Translations under genes and position numbers: made by a program
Notes under the pieces: generated by a model
Seen by the model: the letters and a program-made list of their open reading frames with translations, nothing else
What the model was told of the DNA's origin: nothing
Database searches by the model: none
Source of the DNA: Promethearchaeota archaeon
GTDB lineage: Archaea > Asgardarchaeota > Lokiarchaeia > Sigyniarchaeales > SOKP01
DNA: 64,000 nucleotides
Reading direction: 5' to 3'
Assembly (NCBI GenBank): GCA_029838195.1
Contig: JALGVJ010000004.1
Location: 1-64,000, forward strand
Part shown: positions 38,043 to 47,600 of the stretch, piece by piece
Layout of the letters: each line of letters starts with the position of its first letter
How positions within the stretch are numbered: position 1 is the stretch's first letter

Positions 38043-39959
38043 ATGGAACACGTGGATTTATTGGATATGGAATGGAGAAAAAAATGGAAGGATAAAGAAT
38101 TAACACCAGAAGAAGCCATACATAAAATAGCCCCGGGAAATCGAGTATTCATCCATACAGGCTGCTCAGAGCCTCAAGCATTGACAAATGAACTGATAAA
38201 ACAAGCAGAAGCCCTTTATGATATTGAAATCATTCATTTCTTAACGATTTGGCCAAAAAAATATTTTAAAGAAAATAGTTCCGAGGACCTATTTCGGCAC
38301 AATGCTCTTTTTATTGGAGACACGCTTCGAGAAGCAATTAATAAAGGAATGGCGGATTACACCCCCATTCATGCCAGCCAAATCGCAAATCTCTTCATTT
38401 CGGGAAGACGTTATATAGATGTTGCCCTCCTTCAAGTATCTCCCCCTGATCGATATGGTTTTTGTTCTTTTGGAATAAACGTCGATATTTCCAAGCCCAT
38501 TGCCCAATCCGCATACATGACTATTGCTGAAATTAATCCTCAAGTGCCACGCACGTTAGGAAATAGTTTTATCCACATGAAGGAAGTAGATTATTATGTC
38601 TATAATGATGCACCGTTATTTGAATATGTTTTTAAAGATGAGGAGCCTCCTGACGTAATAGAAAAAATAGGACGAAATGTGGCTTATTTAGTGCCTAATA
38701 AATCCACCATCCACGTGGGATTCGGAAACCTTCCTAATGCTTGTTTAAAATATTTAGAAGGTAAAAAAGATCTTGGCATGCACAGTCATTTCATTACGGA
38801 TAATATCATTCCTTTAATTGAAAAAACCGTATTAACATGTAGGAAAAAAAATTTTCACCCCGAAAAAATTATTGCGAGTTTTTGCTTGGGTAGTAAAAAA
38901 TTATATGATTTTGTCAATAACAATCCTTATATCGAATTCTATCCCTCTGATTATGTTTGCAATCCTAAATATATAAGCATGAATAAAAACATGGTTTCTA
39001 TAGTTCAAGGGCTTCAAGTAGATTTAACGGGACAAGTAAATGCGTCCAGCAAGGGATATAATTTTTATTCCGGTATAGGGGATACGGTTGATTTCATAAG
39101 AGGAGCTGCCTATTCTAAAGGAGGAAGACCTATTATCATCCTTCCATCTACTACGAATAAGGGAAAGGAGTCATCCATCGTGTCTCATTTAGATGAGGGC
39201 GCTGGCGTGGTTCTGACTCGTGCCGACGTGCATTATGTTGTCACGGAATGGGGAATAGCGTATCTCCACGGTAGAACGATACGTGATCGCGTGATTGAAT
39301 TGATTTGTATTGCCCATCCTAAATTCCGGCAGCAATTATTAGAAGAAGCGAAAGAACTAAATTATATTTATAAAGATCAAATGCTTTCTTGCGATGTGAA
39401 AGGAAATATTTGTTTGTACCCAAAACATTATGAAACTGTTTTTAAAACTAAAAATAATGTAGAAGTTTTCATTAGACCCGTGAAAACTACCGATGAGTCC
39501 TTATTACGGGAATTATATTATTCTCTGGATGAAAAAGACAGGTACTTGCGATTTTTTGAAGTTAAAAAGGAATTTCGACATTCAAGAACGCAAAAAGAAG
39601 TAAATATCGATTATGAGAACATCTTCTCTTTAGGAGCCTTTGTTGGAGATATTTCTGATCCGGAAATGATTGGAAATGCTTCTTATCACTATAATCCCAA
39701 TAATAACATGGCGGAATTTGATTTTATAGTGAAGCGGGAATGGCGAGGCATGGGGATAGGCTCTTATCTCTATCATTATTTGATCATGATTGCGAAGGAA
39801 AAAGGAATTCGTGGATTCTATGGAAATATTCACATCCAAAATAAAAGAACGGTAAATATCATCAAAAAGGGAGGCTATACAAAAATTACACCTCCGGAAT
39901 TTGGGGAAAAAGAGCTATTTTATCAAGTGTTTTTCACTAAGGAAAATTCCATGGATTAA
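38043..39959 (+). CDS. acetyl-CoA hydrolase/CoA-transferase fused to GNAT acetyltransferase
   Basis: A 638-residue two-part protein. Residues 1 to about 440 are a family I CoA transferase/acetyl-CoA hydrolase (4-hydroxybutyrate CoA-transferase type): the VSPPDRYGFCSFGI motif, GIGDTVDFIRGA, and VVLTRADVHYVVTEWGIAYLHG. Residues about 450-630 are a GNAT fold with the acetyl-CoA loop WRGMGIGSYL. Similar fusions occur in bacteria, where the GNAT part may acetylate enzymes or the protein itself. The gene is divergent from acs. Whether it uses acetate, butyrate or succinate as acceptor cannot be read from sequence. Confidence 0.92.
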   Translation: MEHVDLLDMEWRKKWKDKELTPEEAIHKIAPGNRVFIHTGCSEPQALTNELIKQAEALYDIEIIHFLTIWPKKYFKENSSEDLFRHNALFIGDTLREAINKGMADYTPIHASQIANLFISGRRYIDVALLQVSPPDRYGFCSFGINVDISKPIAQSAYMTIAEINPQVPRTLGNSFIHMKEVDYYVYNDAPLFEYVFKDEEPPDVIEKIGRNVAYLVPNKSTIHVGFGNLPNACLKYLEGKKDLGMHSHFITDNIIPLIEKTVLTCRKKNFHPEKIIASFCLGSKKLYDFVNNNPYIEFYPSDYVCNPKYISMNKNMVSIVQGLQVDLTGQVNASSKGYNFYSGIGDTVDFIRGAAYSKGGRPIIILPSTTNKGKESSIVSHLDEGAGVVLTRADVHYVVTEWGIAYLHGRTIRDRVIELICIAHPKFRQQLLEEAKELNYIYKDQMLSCDVKGNICLYPKHYETVFKTKNNVEVFIRPVKTTDESLLRELYYSLDEKDRYLRFFEVKKEFRHSRTQKEVNIDYENIFSLGAFVGDISDPEMIGNASYHYNPNNNMAEFDFIVKREWRGMGIGSYLYHYLIMIAKEKGIRGFYGNIHIQNKRTVNIIKKGGYTKITPPEFGEKELFYQVFFTKENSMD

Positions 39960-40072
39960 CCCTATTTTCGAGGAGGTTTACTTATTTTAAAAAAATTAAG
40001 GTTTTATATTTTCTAACCTTTCTTTTTTTAAGGAATTTTAACGTTTACCGCACGCCAATTTTATCTTTTACC

Positions 40073-40864
40073 ATGAAATTTAAACATACGGATTTTCACG
40101 TGCATACCAAATGGAGTCATGATATTGCTAAGAACGGGCCTGATTTCAATGATTATGCAAAATTAGCTGAAGAATTGAATTTAAACGTCTGTTTTTTAGA
40201 CCACTACGAATTATATCATGTGAAGCATGATAAAACTTATCCCTTTTACGGCGGAGAAGAAATATTAAATAAGTACCTAAAAGAAGTAAGCCAGGTCAAA
40301 GAAAATCATAATAATGTGCTAAGTGGCCTTGAGGTAGATTATTATGTAGACATGGAGGAAGAAATCGGAGAGTTTTTAGATCTTCATGAAAAAGATTTTG
40401 ATTTTATCGCAGGAGCGTTCCATGAAACGGATCATTGGTTTCCTTTCACGACACGCTCCAAACTAAAGGAACTCTTGAAAAAAAAGAAGCAAGAAGATAT
40501 CATTAATGAGTTTTTAGAGATAACTCGGAAAATGATTGATTCAAATTTATTTAAAAATATCTGTCACGTGGATGGCGTTTTTAGGTATCTTAATGATAAT
40601 GATATAAAATTAGATCGCTCCATTGAAATGAATGATGAGTTTTTCATCGCCATCGGAAAAAAATGCGCTAAAAAGGGTATAAAATTAGAATTTAATCTCT
40701 CGGGAGTTCGATATCCCATACAGAGGCCTTTTCCCTCACGAGACTTGGCATTAAAACTTAAACAAGAGGGGGTTCGATTTTTTATTGGTTCTGATTCACA
40801 TTCCCTTGAACATTTCATGTATCACGCGGCGCAAATTAAAGAAATGACCGATGTTTTAAAATAA
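40073..40864 (+). CDS. PHP-domain phosphoesterase (HisJ-like)
   Basis: A 263-residue PHP metal-dependent phosphoesterase. The metal sites are visible: FHVHTKWSHD (HxH), FLDHYE, GAFHETDHW and the terminal GSDSHSLEH. Length and layout resemble histidinol-phosphatase HisJ, but no his gene lies nearby, so the substrate may differ. The PAP2 phosphatase gene follows 40 bases downstream and is probably co-transcribed. Confidence 0.85.
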   Translation: MKFKHTDFHVHTKWSHDIAKNGPDFNDYAKLAEELNLNVCFLDHYELYHVKHDKTYPFYGGEEILNKYLKEVSQVKENHNNVLSGLEVDYYVDMEEEIGEFLDLHEKDFDFIAGAFHETDHWFPFTTRSKLKELLKKKKQEDIINEFLEITRKMIDSNLFKNICHVDGVFRYLNDNDIKLDRSIEMNDEFFIAIGKKCAKKGIKLEFNLSGVRYPIQRPFPSRDLALKLKQEGVRFFIGSDSHSLEHFMYHAAQIKEMTDVLK

Positions 40865-40904
40865 AATGTAATGAATCTCAAATCTCGAAGCATTACCCAT
40901 ACCC

Positions 40905-41606
40905 ATGAAAAATATTAAAAGAATAATCGATTGGGATAAGAAAATGATGGTTAAATTTAACGGAAAAGGAGGTACGCTTGGAATCTACATGTTCAAGTTC
41001 TTTTCCTTTTTCGGGAGAGAAACAATATGGTTTCTAACCATCGCATTTTTCATTTTTGTGTGGTATGACCCTCGTATCTTCTTGCATGTTGGCTCTTCTT
41101 TTTTAAATGGGTTATTTTTAGTACTCCCTATCAAGCGCTACGTTAATAGAGCCCGTCCTTTCGAAGAAAATCCGGCCATCAAGATACTTGAAATCCGCCC
41201 TACTTCTAGAAGCTTCCCCTCGTGGCATGCGTATAACGTATTCTCGCAAGGATTAACGCTGGGGTATTTAATAAATTCTCCACTTTTAGCAAGTTTGTTC
41301 TTATTGGGTGCTTTCATAGTGTCTTTTTCTCGAATAGTTTTAGGTGCTCATTATCCTTCAGATGTCATTACCGGAGCCCTATTAGGGTTTATTGGATTCT
41401 TCTTGACAATATATTTTTTCGCTCCCTTGTTTTCACGATTAATTAATGTAGTAGAATCAATGTTTCCTCATGAAATACAAAAACAGCAATTAAACTCCCG
41501 GATATTTAATAATCCGTTCTATTCATTCTCGTGCATCCTTATATTCTCTGTCATTATCTTATCATATTTTAACAAGAAAATCATGAACAAGCTATTTAAA
41601 AGATAA
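40905..41606 (+). CDS. PAP2-family membrane lipid phosphatase
   Basis: A 233-residue protein with about six membrane helices and the three PAP2 signatures: KRYVNRARPF (K-x6-RP), PSWH and RIVLGAHYPSD (R-x5-H-x3-D). Such enzymes dephosphorylate undecaprenyl or dolichyl diphosphate, phosphatidate or phosphatidylglycerophosphate. With two CTP-type lipid-kinase domains in the same window, a polyprenyl phosphate cycle is a reasonable guess. It lies directly after the PHP gene. Confidence 0.9.
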   Translation: MKNIKRIIDWDKKMMVKFNGKGGTLGIYMFKFFSFFGRETIWFLTIAFFIFVWYDPRIFLHVGSSFLNGLFLVLPIKRYVNRARPFEENPAIKILEIRPTSRSFPSWHAYNVFSQGLTLGYLINSPLLASLFLLGAFIVSFSRIVLGAHYPSDVITGALLGFIGFFLTIYFFAPLFSRLINVVESMFPHEIQKQQLNSRIFNNPFYSFSCILIFSVIILSYFNKKIMNKLFKR

Positions 41607-41672
41607 TAAAGATTGTCGATCTCTAACGATTTTACCTCAGGAAAAATGAAAGTTAATAAATTGAGACCTCAA

Positions 41673-42905
41673 TCAGAGATTTAATTTCCTTTTCTTCTCA
41701 AATAAGTCTTTTAGCTCGTTTAATACTTGTGCACGAACATTTTCTTCTCTCTTCTCTTCAGAAATTTTTGGAGCTTCAATTTCTAAGGGCATGTCTTTAA
41801 TGGCCAAGGTAGAGATTGCTCCACTTTCAATTGCTTTGAGCCGATGTTCTAGCATTTCCAATTGATTTGAGAGGCTCTCTGATAATTTAATTATCATATT
41901 AATTGTTTGCTCTAAAATTTTCCCAAGACCATCAATTTTCCTCGTGAGCGGATCTGACAAGGAATAATTCACATTCAGGACTTCCTTTATCATTTTTGAA
42001 AAAGAAGGCTCGATAAAGATGAGAGAATAAATTGAGGTACAATACACTTCGTGATTAAAACTCCTCCCTTCCTTGTTTAATACCTCTGATAAACGTTCTT
42101 TTAAAAATTCTATGTTCAATAAAATCTCGGGGCTTGCTTTTATTTCGGGGTCATATTTATGGATGAAAATCAGAATGTACGGGTTCTCTTCCAGCATTGT
42201 CAAAACGTTCAAAACTTCCTCCAAATATTTAATCGATTCCTCAAATTTCTCCGAATCTTGGACGTCAATCACGTACACCAATAAATCAATATCCATGAAA
42301 TAGAGCTCCGGGTCTTTAAGATATCCCTCCCGATACTGTCGCTGACCCCCCATATCCCATATAATGAGCTCAAGATTTTCCGTTTTTATTTTTTTCCTTT
42401 CTACACCCTTAGTAGGTTTTAAGGATGCTAAATCTGCGATGCCCAATTTGCCCCCTAATTTTGATATAATTGCCGTTTTTCCTGCTTCACATAAGCCTGC
42501 GATGAGGATTTTTTGCTTCTTGGTTTCCATACTTTGAGGCTCTTTTTCTATTTCCACTAAAAGGGAGCTGATAGTTATGGCTTTTTTTATATTAAATTCA
42601 AGAGCGTGGTTTGTTTCCCTCAATAACGCGATTTTTTCTTTCAAGTTTGATTTTTTTTTAGAACTTAACTTCGGATTTGAATACAATTCACTAAAGGGAT
42701 TATTCTTATTCAACCGGGATGCTTCTCCAATGGTGGATACTTTTAATACCTCCTTCATTACTTTTACTTCATTATTTCCTAAAAACTTGAATGAATCAAT
42801 GGGGAACTCTAAAATTTCCTTGATCGAGTTAATATCTTTTTTTAAATAAGAAGGATCGATGAATTTTAAAAATATTTTCATCCCTCTTTGGACTTCGAGA
42901 CTCAT
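41673..42905 (-). CDS. Arf/Gtr-like GTPase with N- and C-terminal extensions
   Basis: A central GTPase domain (roughly 180 aa): G1 GLCEAGKTA, G3 WDMGGQRQYRE (Arf/Gtr-type DxGGQ), and G4 HKYDP in place of NKxD. An N-terminal helical segment of about 125 residues and a C-terminal coiled-coil-like tail of about 100 residues surround it. The tail has EQTINMIIKLSESLSNQLEMLE heptads. Rag/Gtr proteins pair with Roadblock-fold partners, and Roadblock proteins are encoded at 15.6 and 23.8 kb. The frame is open back to a TTG at 42986, which would add a hydrophobic stretch. I chose the ATG at 42905 because GGTG precedes it and the extra segment has promoter-like composition. Confidence 0.8.
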   Translation of the reverse strand: MSLEVQRGMKIFLKFIDPSYLKKDINSIKEILEFPIDSFKFLGNNEVKVMKEVLKVSTIGEASRLNKNNPFSELYSNPKLSSKKKSNLKEKIALLRETNHALEFNIKKAITISSLLVEIEKEPQSMETKKQKILIAGLCEAGKTAIISKLGGKLGIADLASLKPTKGVERKKIKTENLELIIWDMGGQRQYREGYLKDPELYFMDIDLLVYVIDVQDSEKFEESIKYLEEVLNVLTMLEENPYILIFIHKYDPEIKASPEILLNIEFLKERLSEVLNKEGRSFNHEVYCTSIYSLIFIEPSFSKMIKEVLNVNYSLSDPLTRKIDGLGKILEQTINMIIKLSESLSNQLEMLEHRLKAIESGAISTLAIKDMPLEIEAPKISEEKREENVRAQVLNELKDLFEKKRKLNL

Positions 42906-43163
42906 TATACACCAAACTATAATAATTATGAACATTATTAAATTTTTTCTCATTTTTTTCTCATTCCATGAAACATCATCATGCAACCCCTTCCAAAATA
43001 TTTAAAAATCCTAAATATGCCTAAAAATCTTATAAATATCCTTGTTTCTATCAAAAATATACAATTGCATGGTAAGGTTCGAATATGTATCTTTAGATCT
43101 CCCTCCTTAATCCAACATGTTTCCCCTTTTTCTCATCAAAAAAAAATCCCATTATGAAGAACA

Positions 43164-43172
43164 TTTATATAA
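43164..43172 (+). promoter_or_regulatory. TATA-like element of the TFB gene
   Basis: TTTATATAA about 70 bases before the TFB start codon, the best TATA-like match in that leader. It implies a leader of about 45 bases. Composition evidence only. Confidence 0.35.
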
Positions 43173-43241
43173 GTGTTCCCATATAGATCTAAAATATAGA
43201 AAAAAATTTATTCCAATATAATTAATTGCTTATTAGGGCAC

Positions 43242-44180
43242 ATGCCATCTTCCGATCTTAATGATGATGAATTCCTTGACTCGAATGGCAATCCATGTTG
43301 CGACGCTCCTAAAATTAGTAAAGAGGATGGCTTCTATACTTGTTTAAATTGCGGATTTGTATATTCCCGCATTTTGGACAATAGCCCTTCAAGAGCATTT
43401 ACCCAAGAAGAAATACAAAAACGGAAAAGCAATGAGCGTGTCTATTCTCCCATAGGGCCGCGCACCGTTATTAAAGCCACCAGAGACGCCCGCGGCACCT
43501 TACTTAGCCCAAAACATAAATCCAAATTTAATAGATTGGCAAAAATCCACCGCTCTCTTACCACCAGTTATGAAAGAAACTTGTGGATTGCCCTCCCTAA
43601 TTTACAGCGCCTACAAAAGAAATTAGGCCTTCCCGAAACCGTGGCAGAAGATGCCCTTCGCATTTATACCCAATCCGTGAAAAAAAAATTAACCATGGGA
43701 AGAAGTATCGATACGCTACTCGCCGCCGCCATTTTTTGCGCTCTGAGAATCCATGGCATCCCCCGTACGATCGAAGAAATTACTAACGCCGCCCAAATTC
43801 CTAAAAAAAAGGTCATCAAAAGTTACCGCCTCATCCTCTATGACATCCTCCCCCACATGCATCTTAAAGTTCAACATTTCGACGCTCAACGATACGTCGA
43901 TAAATTCAATGATGATTTGAAATTGTCCATGAAATGCAGGAACCTCGCCGTGAAAATCATTCAGACCGCCAAGGAACAAGGATTTAATTCTGCAGGTAAA
44001 GATCCTAAGGGCATTGCTGCTGCGGCTATCTACATCGCAAGTAAAATGTGTTCTGAAATAAGAACGCAAAAAGAAATCTCATGCCTCGCTCAAGTCACAG
44101 AGGTAACACTTCGAATGAGGGTTAAGGATCTTGCTGCTAGGCTCGAAAAGTCCTCTCTCTTGAAAGATATTCAGAAGTGA
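43242..44180 (+). CDS. tfb: transcription initiation factor TFB (TFIIB homologue)
   Basis: A 312-residue TFB that bridges TBP-promoter DNA and RNA polymerase. The zinc-ribbon region has C34-x2-C37 (YTCLNCG), but the first pair is adjacent cysteines (C19, C20 in PCCDAP) instead of C-x2-C/H. The B-reader/linker (RAFTQEEIQKR) follows, then two cyclin folds (about 105-195 and 205-305) with LAAAIFCALR and IAAAAIYIAS. The gene is richer in C/G at third positions than its neighbours, consistent with high expression or different ancestry. Monocistronic. Confidence 0.93.
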   Translation: MPSSDLNDDEFLDSNGNPCCDAPKISKEDGFYTCLNCGFVYSRILDNSPSRAFTQEEIQKRKSNERVYSPIGPRTVIKATRDARGTLLSPKHKSKFNRLAKIHRSLTTSYERNLWIALPNLQRLQKKLGLPETVAEDALRIYTQSVKKKLTMGRSIDTLLAAAIFCALRIHGIPRTIEEITNAAQIPKKKVIKSYRLILYDILPHMHLKVQHFDAQRYVDKFNDDLKLSMKCRNLAVKIIQTAKEQGFNSAGKDPKGIAAAAIYIASKMCSEIRTQKEISCLAQVTEVTLRMRVKDLAARLEKSSLLKDIQK

Positions 44181-44276
44181 GCGATTCTCCTCCTTGATCT
44201 AACTTTTTTTCTGCCTTCTTTTATGAGTAAGAGATCCCCATGCCTTTTTCCTAGAGGCAATTCTCGTTGAGCTTCC

Positions 44277-44400
44277 TTTATAAATAAAGCAATCCGTTGG
44301 AGTGGCTCGAGACCCCCCGAAAAAATTAAGATCGAGGAAATAGGTGATTACCTTGAATGCGCTTGATAATCATGCGAGTCAAGCTAATTTAAGGAAAAAT
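44277..44400 (+). ncRNA. candidate non-coding RNA downstream of TFB
   Basis: Within the 500-base region between TFB and the next gene (44181-44687), a TATA-like TTTATAAAT (44277-44286 area) is followed by an unusually GC-rich stretch for this genome. That stretch has a CTCGA...TCGAG pair near 44307-44335 and an imperfect dyad TTGAATGCGC/GCGAGTCAA near 44353-44382. No protein frame spans it and it is not a tRNA. The rest of the gap is ordinary AT-rich sequence. Confidence 0.25.
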
Positions 44401-44687
44401 TAACGAGTTTAGAGGAAGTGAGAGGGTAAAAATAATAAAAGAATTTCATTTAGAAGATTGAAACAATACATCGATTAATTTTAGTTTTTTATTTTTCCTA
44501 AGAATCGAAAGGACTAAAGTTTCTTGTAAAAATTGAAAGGTGAAGGTTTTTTGGATAATCACGTGATTAGGTCATGATAAATAAGGTTCTTGAGGATGTT
44601 TGAACAATTTATAATGATTTAATTTTAATAAAACAAGAATCAAATGAAATTTTAGAACATGGGCAGAATTCATAGATTATTGGAGAG

Positions 44688-47600
44688 TTAAGGGAGGTTT
44701 TGCAGTAGGATTTTTTCTTCGTCTAGGAGGGGTAATGCATTCAAGAATTTTTCAATTTGGCGGTGGAATTTGGTGATATGGTTGATTTTGGTTGTTATTA
44801 AGATGGAGAGGAGGGTCATATAAAAAGAATTTTCGATGATGGAGCGAGTTGAGCCGAGGTCTTGAAGGTATCGCTCGATATTTTTTTTTATAGTGGTTGC
44901 GGGGGTATTTATGGCGAAGAGAGAAAGTCCGTAGAGGGACAACAGGAGAGGGGAGGTTTGGTAATCATTTTTTTCCAAGTGTTTTATAGTGAGTTTTTCG
45001 TATTCTTCAGGGATTAAATTGAATGAGTGATTTGTATAGAGAGATAAGAGTTTTTGATAGATTCTTTTTTTGAGTGCTTTTCTCTTCCTGATTAACTGTT
45101 CAAATTCTTGTTTAGAGGTGTTAAATTTTAAATTGAGTTTTTCGAGCATTTGTTCAAGTTTAGTATTTAATTCGGGAGGAATTTGTTGAACTTCATATTC
45201 TTTTTTCCGTACGGGTGTATCTTCGAATGGTGTTGATTCAATGGTGGAAAAGAGTTGATTTAGAAGATTTTTTTCGGCTACAAAGAGATACCAATTTTGG
45301 AGCCAGGAATTGATGATTAATTTCGAGAGCCGGGAATTTTCATGGTCGAGGGCATTGAGGAAATGAGTTAATAATTGGTATTCAGGCGTTGAGATAAGAT
45401 CATTTTGGAATCTTTTTGCCATCTCATTTAGGACAGTTCTTGCGGAGTTTTTAGATTTATCCAAGGTAAGTATGAGAATGCCGAGCGTTAAAGCAAGGAG
45501 AGCTTGCTTATTTAGCTTTTTATTAAATAATACAGCAGAAGATTGTAGATAAGCCGTGGAGGCTTTATCGAGGTCATTTTCTTCAAGGGCATTTATGGCT
45601 TCTTCCCAATATTTTTTTTTCATTAATCTTCTTTTTGCTTCTTCGCTTTCATCCATTTTGAGGGATGGAATCAGGGCGTTTATTTCTTCCAAGATTTTTG
45701 ATTCATCGATGGTGGAGGTTAATTTTTCTTCCAGAATTACTTTTTCTTTTTCCCATCCCATGAGCTCACGGAACAATTCCGTTTCTTGGGGGAATAGAGG
45801 GAGGTATTGGAATAGTTCTAAAATATCTTGCTGAAGGGTCTCCTCTTTTAGTTCCATGGCGGTGGAGAGGAATCTGACGAGTTTTACGGGAAATGTTTCG
45901 GTGAATATCTTTTGATTCTTGGTGTGAGTTTCTAGGGTTGGTTTTATTAGGTGTGGGTTCTTCTCGTGAAGGTAGAGCAAGGCAAGGATAGCAAGAGATA
46001 CTCCTGCGAGGTTATATTTTTGAACGCCGATTAATTTTTTCAAGCTTTCTTCATACAGCTTTATTGCTTCGGGATATTGTTTTTGTTCGAGATTGTTAAG
46101 GGCTTGTTCGAAAAAAGCTCTTTTATATCCTAGCCGCTGTTTCATTTCTATTTCTTTATTTTGCCGGATATCTTGCAATTCTTGTCGCATGGAACCGATG
46201 CTTGCTATCAAAGTCTCTCGTTTCAAGGATTGTTCCATTTCTTTCGAGAGATGGGCTTCATATTTTTGGATTTTCTTGAATAGTTCAGATTTAATGGCAG
46301 AATCATCGATCTTATCGACGTATTCTTGCGCAGCAGAGATATCGCCGAGTTTGATATATTTTTCAGCGATTTTTTCGTGGATCTCATTAAAATTAAACAA
46401 TTCAGAACTCAAGTAAGTTTCCACGACCTCATTGGCTTTTCTTAATAGGGGTAAGATTTTATTTAGGAGTTCTTCCTCATCGTCAGTTTCTTGAGTTAAG
46501 AGAACAAGCATCTGATTTTTCAAGTATTTCACGTAAAAGCTTGATAGATTCTTTGATTCTTCGTATAAGGATAGATCTCGTAAAATGTTATTGAATTCTT
46601 GGAAAATTTTATTCATTTTAAAATAAACTATATTTGGAGCTTGAGTTTTTAGAGACTCGAGTAATAAATGAAAATTTTGGGTTAATAATTCTTTTTTGAG
46701 CTCGGCATCTAATTTATCATAAAATTTGAAATAAAATTTGAAAAATAGTGAGATGAGATTTCCTTTTGCGACAATGGACATTAAAAATTGAGCTAATTGA
46801 ATGATGAGTGATTTAGGTTTATCAATTTTGAGAAGAAAATCGATTTGGTTCTGGATGAGATGGTAAGCTTCAAGGAAATCCCCTTGTTTAATCTGTTGGT
46901 TTGCTCTTTCGATTATTTTTGTATTGTATTGTTCAATCAAGGAATTTTCATGGGTGATAAAATCTTGAAGGATGGCAATTCTTTCTTTCAATTTTGCTTG
47001 TTTTTGTTCCCTCCTTAATTTTTCACTCTCTTCTTCTTTTTTAGATGCTAAGTCTGCTAATTGTTTTTGTAACTCAAAAGAATTTATTTTATTAATTAAA
47101 GTGGAAGCTAATTCAAAACGGGAATTTTTTACGGCAAGATGTACGATTTTTTCAAGCATGAGATCGAGATTGACTTTCTCGATTTTATAAGTTGTCCATA
47201 AACGTTCTAATTCTTCTAAGAGGGTTTTTGAAGCCGAAAGATTTCCGGATTCAATTTCTTTTTCTAAAAGTTGTATTAAAAGTTGTTTGTGAAGGTTAAC
47301 AAATTCTTTTAAACTTTCAAATAATCCCTCTTGTTGATATTTCTTAATTGCGATTTCCAATTGAGTTTTAGCCAAATATAATTCATTAGAAGAGCGTAAA
47401 GAAGAAATAATGCTAAGAATTAATCCATCCATTTCAATTAAAAAGGATCTTCCCACGGCATGAGGAAGACGTTCTAAGAGAGCAAATGCATTTTCAAACT
47501 CATGGGCATGAATCCAGGATTTCATGGCTAATTTAAAAGCGCGAAAAATAATTTCATTTTCCATTAATTCTAGGGAGGCTATTTGTCCTGCTTGGGTGAA

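Noticed and set aside
44300-44330. A T-arm-like GGCTCGAGACC that might be a tRNA
   Set aside because: The flanking bases do not form a T-stem, and no anticodon or acceptor arm can be drawn.
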